From Prunella strophiata (taxonomy: Eukaryota > Chordata > Aves > Passeriformes > Prunellidae): 64,000 nucleotides of DNA. The stretch spans positions 22,367,569 through 22,431,568 of the forward strand of contig JAZBQD010000001.1 in the NCBI GenBank assembly GCA_036583965.1, in the 5' to 3' direction. The position numbers and the translations under genes are program-made. A model generated the notes under the pieces. The model saw only the letters and a program-made list of their open reading frames with translations, ran no database searches and was not told the origin of the DNA. This document shows, piece after piece, positions 60,570 through 64,000 of this stretch (within the stretch, counting starts at the first letter, position 1; each line of letters opens with the position of its first letter).

Positions 60570-61568
60570 GAAGGGATAAAGAACACTGCCCCACCTTAAG
60601 GTTTTTAACACCTTATGAAGATGGTGACAGAACACATCCTTTTGGTTATATCTTGCATTGTAACCTAAGACACCATGCTTTTTCCATGTGGAGCCATGCT
60701 ATGAAGGGATCTTACTCTGCTGCTGCTCCTACAGCTAAGAGCCCAACAGGAGCTCTTGCTTTGAGCCCTGACCAGCACCACAGACTAGAGATGCCAGAGG
60801 ATGTTATGTGGGAGCTTCTGCTGGGATGTGCTCAGAGGAAAATCCAGTACAGATGGACAGGGAGCTTGTCACAGTGGTCATCCTTCTAGAGTTATTTTGC
60901 CTCTCCCTCCAGTTTCTCTTTGATTGAGTCTTCATGATCCTTAACTCCTTTCAGCCTTACTTTGCCATTTTTACCAAGCTCTTTTACAAAAACAGAGTTT
61001 AAATTCAGAAGAGCAGCTGCCTACATCAGCACACTGTGGGCCAAGTGTTCTGGTGCTGTAAAGCACCATCCACCACTTTATACTGGCTGAATATCTACCC
61101 TGTCATTTTAAAGGATAAAACTAAAATAAAAGCACAGAGGATAATTTCATCAGGATAATTTAAATAGAAATACAGCATACAGGAAAAAGCAAATCTGCTC
61201 AAGATACTAAACTCTGCATGACTGCATCAAAATGCAATAACTTAGGAAGTTTAAGGATATTCCCTTCATTTTTTCCTGCTCTGTAAAAATGCAATATTCT
61301 GTTATTAAACACTTGACATACAATTGAATACACCCAAGTTTAAAAGCAATTTATCCTGAGGGGCATAGCTTGTGCTTTTCCAACAGCCTGCTATTTTTGG
61401 GTACCCCTGAGATGCAAGTGTGCAGAAGCCAGGTGCAGTGGAGGACAATTCAAACTTGAGCACACTGCAATAAATCCCTACTCACAGAGCCTCCCAGGCT
61501 GTGTTCAGTGTAGCCCTGGCAGTGAGGGACCCCCCAGAAGGTGGCTGTGATGCTGTCTGGGGTGGCAT
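60570..61568. other. Non-coding stretch
   Basis: Nothing recognised. The 109-codon frame at 60560-60889 begins in the LTR-like segment and has no domain; part of it may still be ERV-derived. Confidence 0.45.
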
Positions 61569-61640
61569 CAGGTAGAGGATAATGGGAAATCAGGTAGAGG
61601 ATAGAGGGGGGAAAAGGTAGAGGATAATGGGAAAAAAAGG
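61569..61640. repeat. Short tandem repeat, three copies of a roughly 24-bp unit
   Basis: Three copies of aggtagaggataatgggaaa; the middle copy is altered to aggtagaggatagaggggggaaa. Confidence 0.85.
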
Positions 61641-64000
61641 CAACTTTTTGTCCACATTTCAGATAGGAGATACACCTGAAAGCTGCAGCCTGATGACATG
61701 GCACTGACTCTTTTACACAAGTACCTGTTATATTTCTCAGATGAAGCTGCTCCTACTTCTGACCCAGAGAAGAAACAAATATGTTCAATGAAGATTTTGT
61801 CACTGTTTTCAAAGGTCTGCAAGCAAACCCTTTCTGCAGTACTCAAGATACCATTTAAGCTTCTCAGAAGAATTTGTCCTAGCTGTTACAGGAATAATGT
61901 AAGAAGCCAGTTCTGCTGAAAGCTCTGGGGTTAATTGAAAATGCTGGTTGTCCTACAGTCACTGAGCCACAGATGTCAAGGCCCAGATACGCAGCCTTCT
62001 CAGGGAAAAGGGGGCTTTTATGAAAGAGTTTAATATTGAAATATATAATTACATGCTTATTTGGGATCAAATTACTGAAGGCTCAGCCTCCTTTTGAAGG
62101 GTGGAAGCTTCTCCTTGAAAGAGATAACCATGTGCTTCCCTATACTTTTGATGTTGAAAACCATTCCAGAAAAATTCCAGGCAAAGCTGAAAGTACAGCA
62201 CTATGAAATTGCCCTCAAATAAGAACTTAGACAGCTGCATATTTATTCTGACCATTTTGCTTCCTGAAATTCACACTTGTTCCCTGTCATATGAGATTTT
62301 CAGAATGTTCCCTGCAGATTTCACCAGTCTGGAAGCCTCACTTGCCTGCTGGGAGTTCTGAAAATCAAGAGTCAGTGATGAATGAATTGCCTTTATGGTG
62401 TCTTGAATACTTGCACTCTGCAGGTGCCTCTAAATGAAATAAAGCAAGGAGGCCAAAGCAAATGTGAACAAGTGAACAAAGAGGTCTAGAAGTTCTGCAA
62501 GGTTTGGAAAACTTGTTTTAAAGTAAAGTTTTTCCATTTAGTGCCAAGCTGGAGTTATGGCTCTTTGCACCACCAGGTCATATTCAAAAGTGTATGAGCT
62601 CTGTAAGAGAGACCCAGAGGAGCTGGGTTGCTCAGCACTGCCAAGAGCCCAGTGCAGCACTGGAGGCCCCTGAAGAGGCAGTTCAGCTCCCCCAGCAGTG
62701 CTCAGAGTGCCAGCAGCAGGGCTCTTTCTACATGGCTGTAATCATTACTCTGCTGTACTTACCATGAGCTGGGGGTCGAGCCGGTGCCGCTGCCACAACA
62801 GCCAGGCAGGGCTGGGCTAAGAGCCAAGTTACCCAAAACAGAGAGAATCTGACTCAGTCCCCTCCAGCACAAGGACAAGGGCTGGCACAGAGGTGACACA
62901 GCCAGTCAGAGCTGGCTTTGTGCCTGGCAGCACCAGGCCCTTGGCAGGATGGTCTCATGACCCTCTGAAGCAAGGAGCTCCCACGAGTGCTGCCTGGGAA
63001 CTGCCAGGGAGGTGGAGGGCTCCATGCTCAGCTTTAGGCAGTGGGTGAAGGAGGAAGTTACTCCATCCCCAGGCACTTCCATTTGCTGCAAGGCACCTCC
63101 ACAGGCTGAATGCCTCAGCCATGCTGGCTGCTCAAACTACAAGATCTGGTTTATGCAGTAAGAGCAAAGCAGACAGGGAAGAGAGGTGCTACAAAAACAG
63201 AAGAAGGAATCAATTTAAATTTATTTTCTCTTCAAACTGAAGCAGGGACCTGAAAAAATGTTATCAGCTCACCAGCTTCAGATATTTGGGGCTGGTTTTC
63301 TCCTAAGAACATCTCTTACCAAACTCAAAAACTGCTGAAGAACTCAGAGAGATGATCAATGTACAGCCCAATGGCTCAGGTGTGCCCCATAGAAAAAAGG
63401 GGCACATTCACACAAAGAGAAAAGTTTAAACCAGGATATATTTATGTAAAGGCATCCCAAACACACAAAGTTTCTCATGGGAATAGGTCACTAACTCCCC
63501 TTCCCTGGCTGAGTGTTTGACCACAAAACCCAGCCATGGTTTTTGTAGATCAGGCTGGGTAACCACATCTTGCTGCCCACAGAGATGTTCCCCTGCAAAG
63601 GTGGAAATCCCTGAGTTCAAGTCTTTCTCATCTGGTCTTCAGCTGAAGCTGAAGCTCACATACAAGCTCCATGGCAGCCTTAAAACAGATGTAGCTCTGC
63701 TGCTGCCAAACAGGAAAATCTTCCCTTCACTGCTCACCCACTTCTCAGTGACAGCTAAGAACTTTTTTAAGACATAAATTGTACCCTATGTGAGGAGCTT
63801 AAGGACATTTAAATACATGGATAAAATCCAGTAGCAAGAACTGATCAGAGATAAGACACTGAAAGGAACCATTTCCTTTCATAGGTTACTTTTTTCTTAT
63901 CTGCAATTATTCCATATAGGCAAATACACTCTTCAGATATAGTTCCATCCCACTGGCTCAGGACCTGCATGCAAACAGTGCAATATGCATGACTGCTTTT
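61641..64000. other. Non-coding stretch
   Basis: Unique-looking sequence, GC-richer at about 62590-63110. No reading frame above 92 codons and no recognised element or exon. Confidence 0.5.

Noticed and set aside
1..64000. Search for CRISPR arrays, bacterial-type operons, rRNA and tRNA genes
   Set aside because: No regularly spaced repeats with unique spacers, no dense coding or ribosome-binding pattern, and no recognisable rRNA or tRNA segment; the content is vertebrate retroelement-bearing DNA.

Overview
The window looks like 64 kb of bird nuclear DNA, most likely from a songbird. The basis is direct: CR1 LINE copies, both a near-full-length one and 3'-end fragments, plus several endogenous retrovirus (ERV) pieces and LTR-like segments, in AT-rich, gene-poor sequence with many A/T homopolymers. 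The songbird assignment is an inference from LTR-like segments that resemble passerine repeats I know; I could not search a repeat library. I found no rRNA, tRNA, CRISPR or bacterial-type operon, and no open reading frame that I can defend as a host protein-coding gene. Nearly all frames are short and lack family motifs. The longest frame (287 codons) is part of a CR1 reverse transcriptase.

Layout. 1-10 kb: an old, strongly diverged CR1/L3-type LINE on the minus strand (1.8-2.9 kb), a TATA-bearing promoter-like patch (4.4-4.6 kb), and the 3' end of a minus-strand ERV with a transmembrane env tail, a polypurine tract and an LTR (9.1-9.7 kb). 10-20 kb: a CR1 ORF2 fragment (10.7-10.97 kb), a minus-strand promoter/LTR-like block (17.7-18.0 kb), a CR1 3' end (18.4-18.56 kb) and complementary A/C-rich and T/G-rich tracts (18.9-19.35 kb). 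21.9-26.5 kb: a badly decayed minus-strand ERV, readable in the order gag, reverse transcriptase, RNase H, integrase and an unclassified post-pol segment. The integrase D...D-x35-E arrangement is still visible. Just beyond it is a run of 30 G.

27-51 kb is mostly unique non-coding sequence. It holds a CR1 3' end (32.2-32.8 kb), an LTR-like unit with a TATA box (37.9-38.5 kb) and a compound GT/minisatellite array (44.2-44.4 kb).

51-55.3 kb holds the richest structure. It is a CR1 LINE that appears to keep its CpG-rich 5' region, ORF1 (esterase-like), most of the ORF2 reverse transcriptase and its 3' end, but has lost the ORF2 endonuclease. A 615-bp solo LTR with a matching 6-bp target duplication sits in its 5' region, and a 21-bp minisatellite has expanded inside the reverse transcriptase. 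55-64 kb holds two more LTR-like segments and a small tandem repeat. Nothing here acts as a gene system; the content is a layered record of retroelement insertion and decay.
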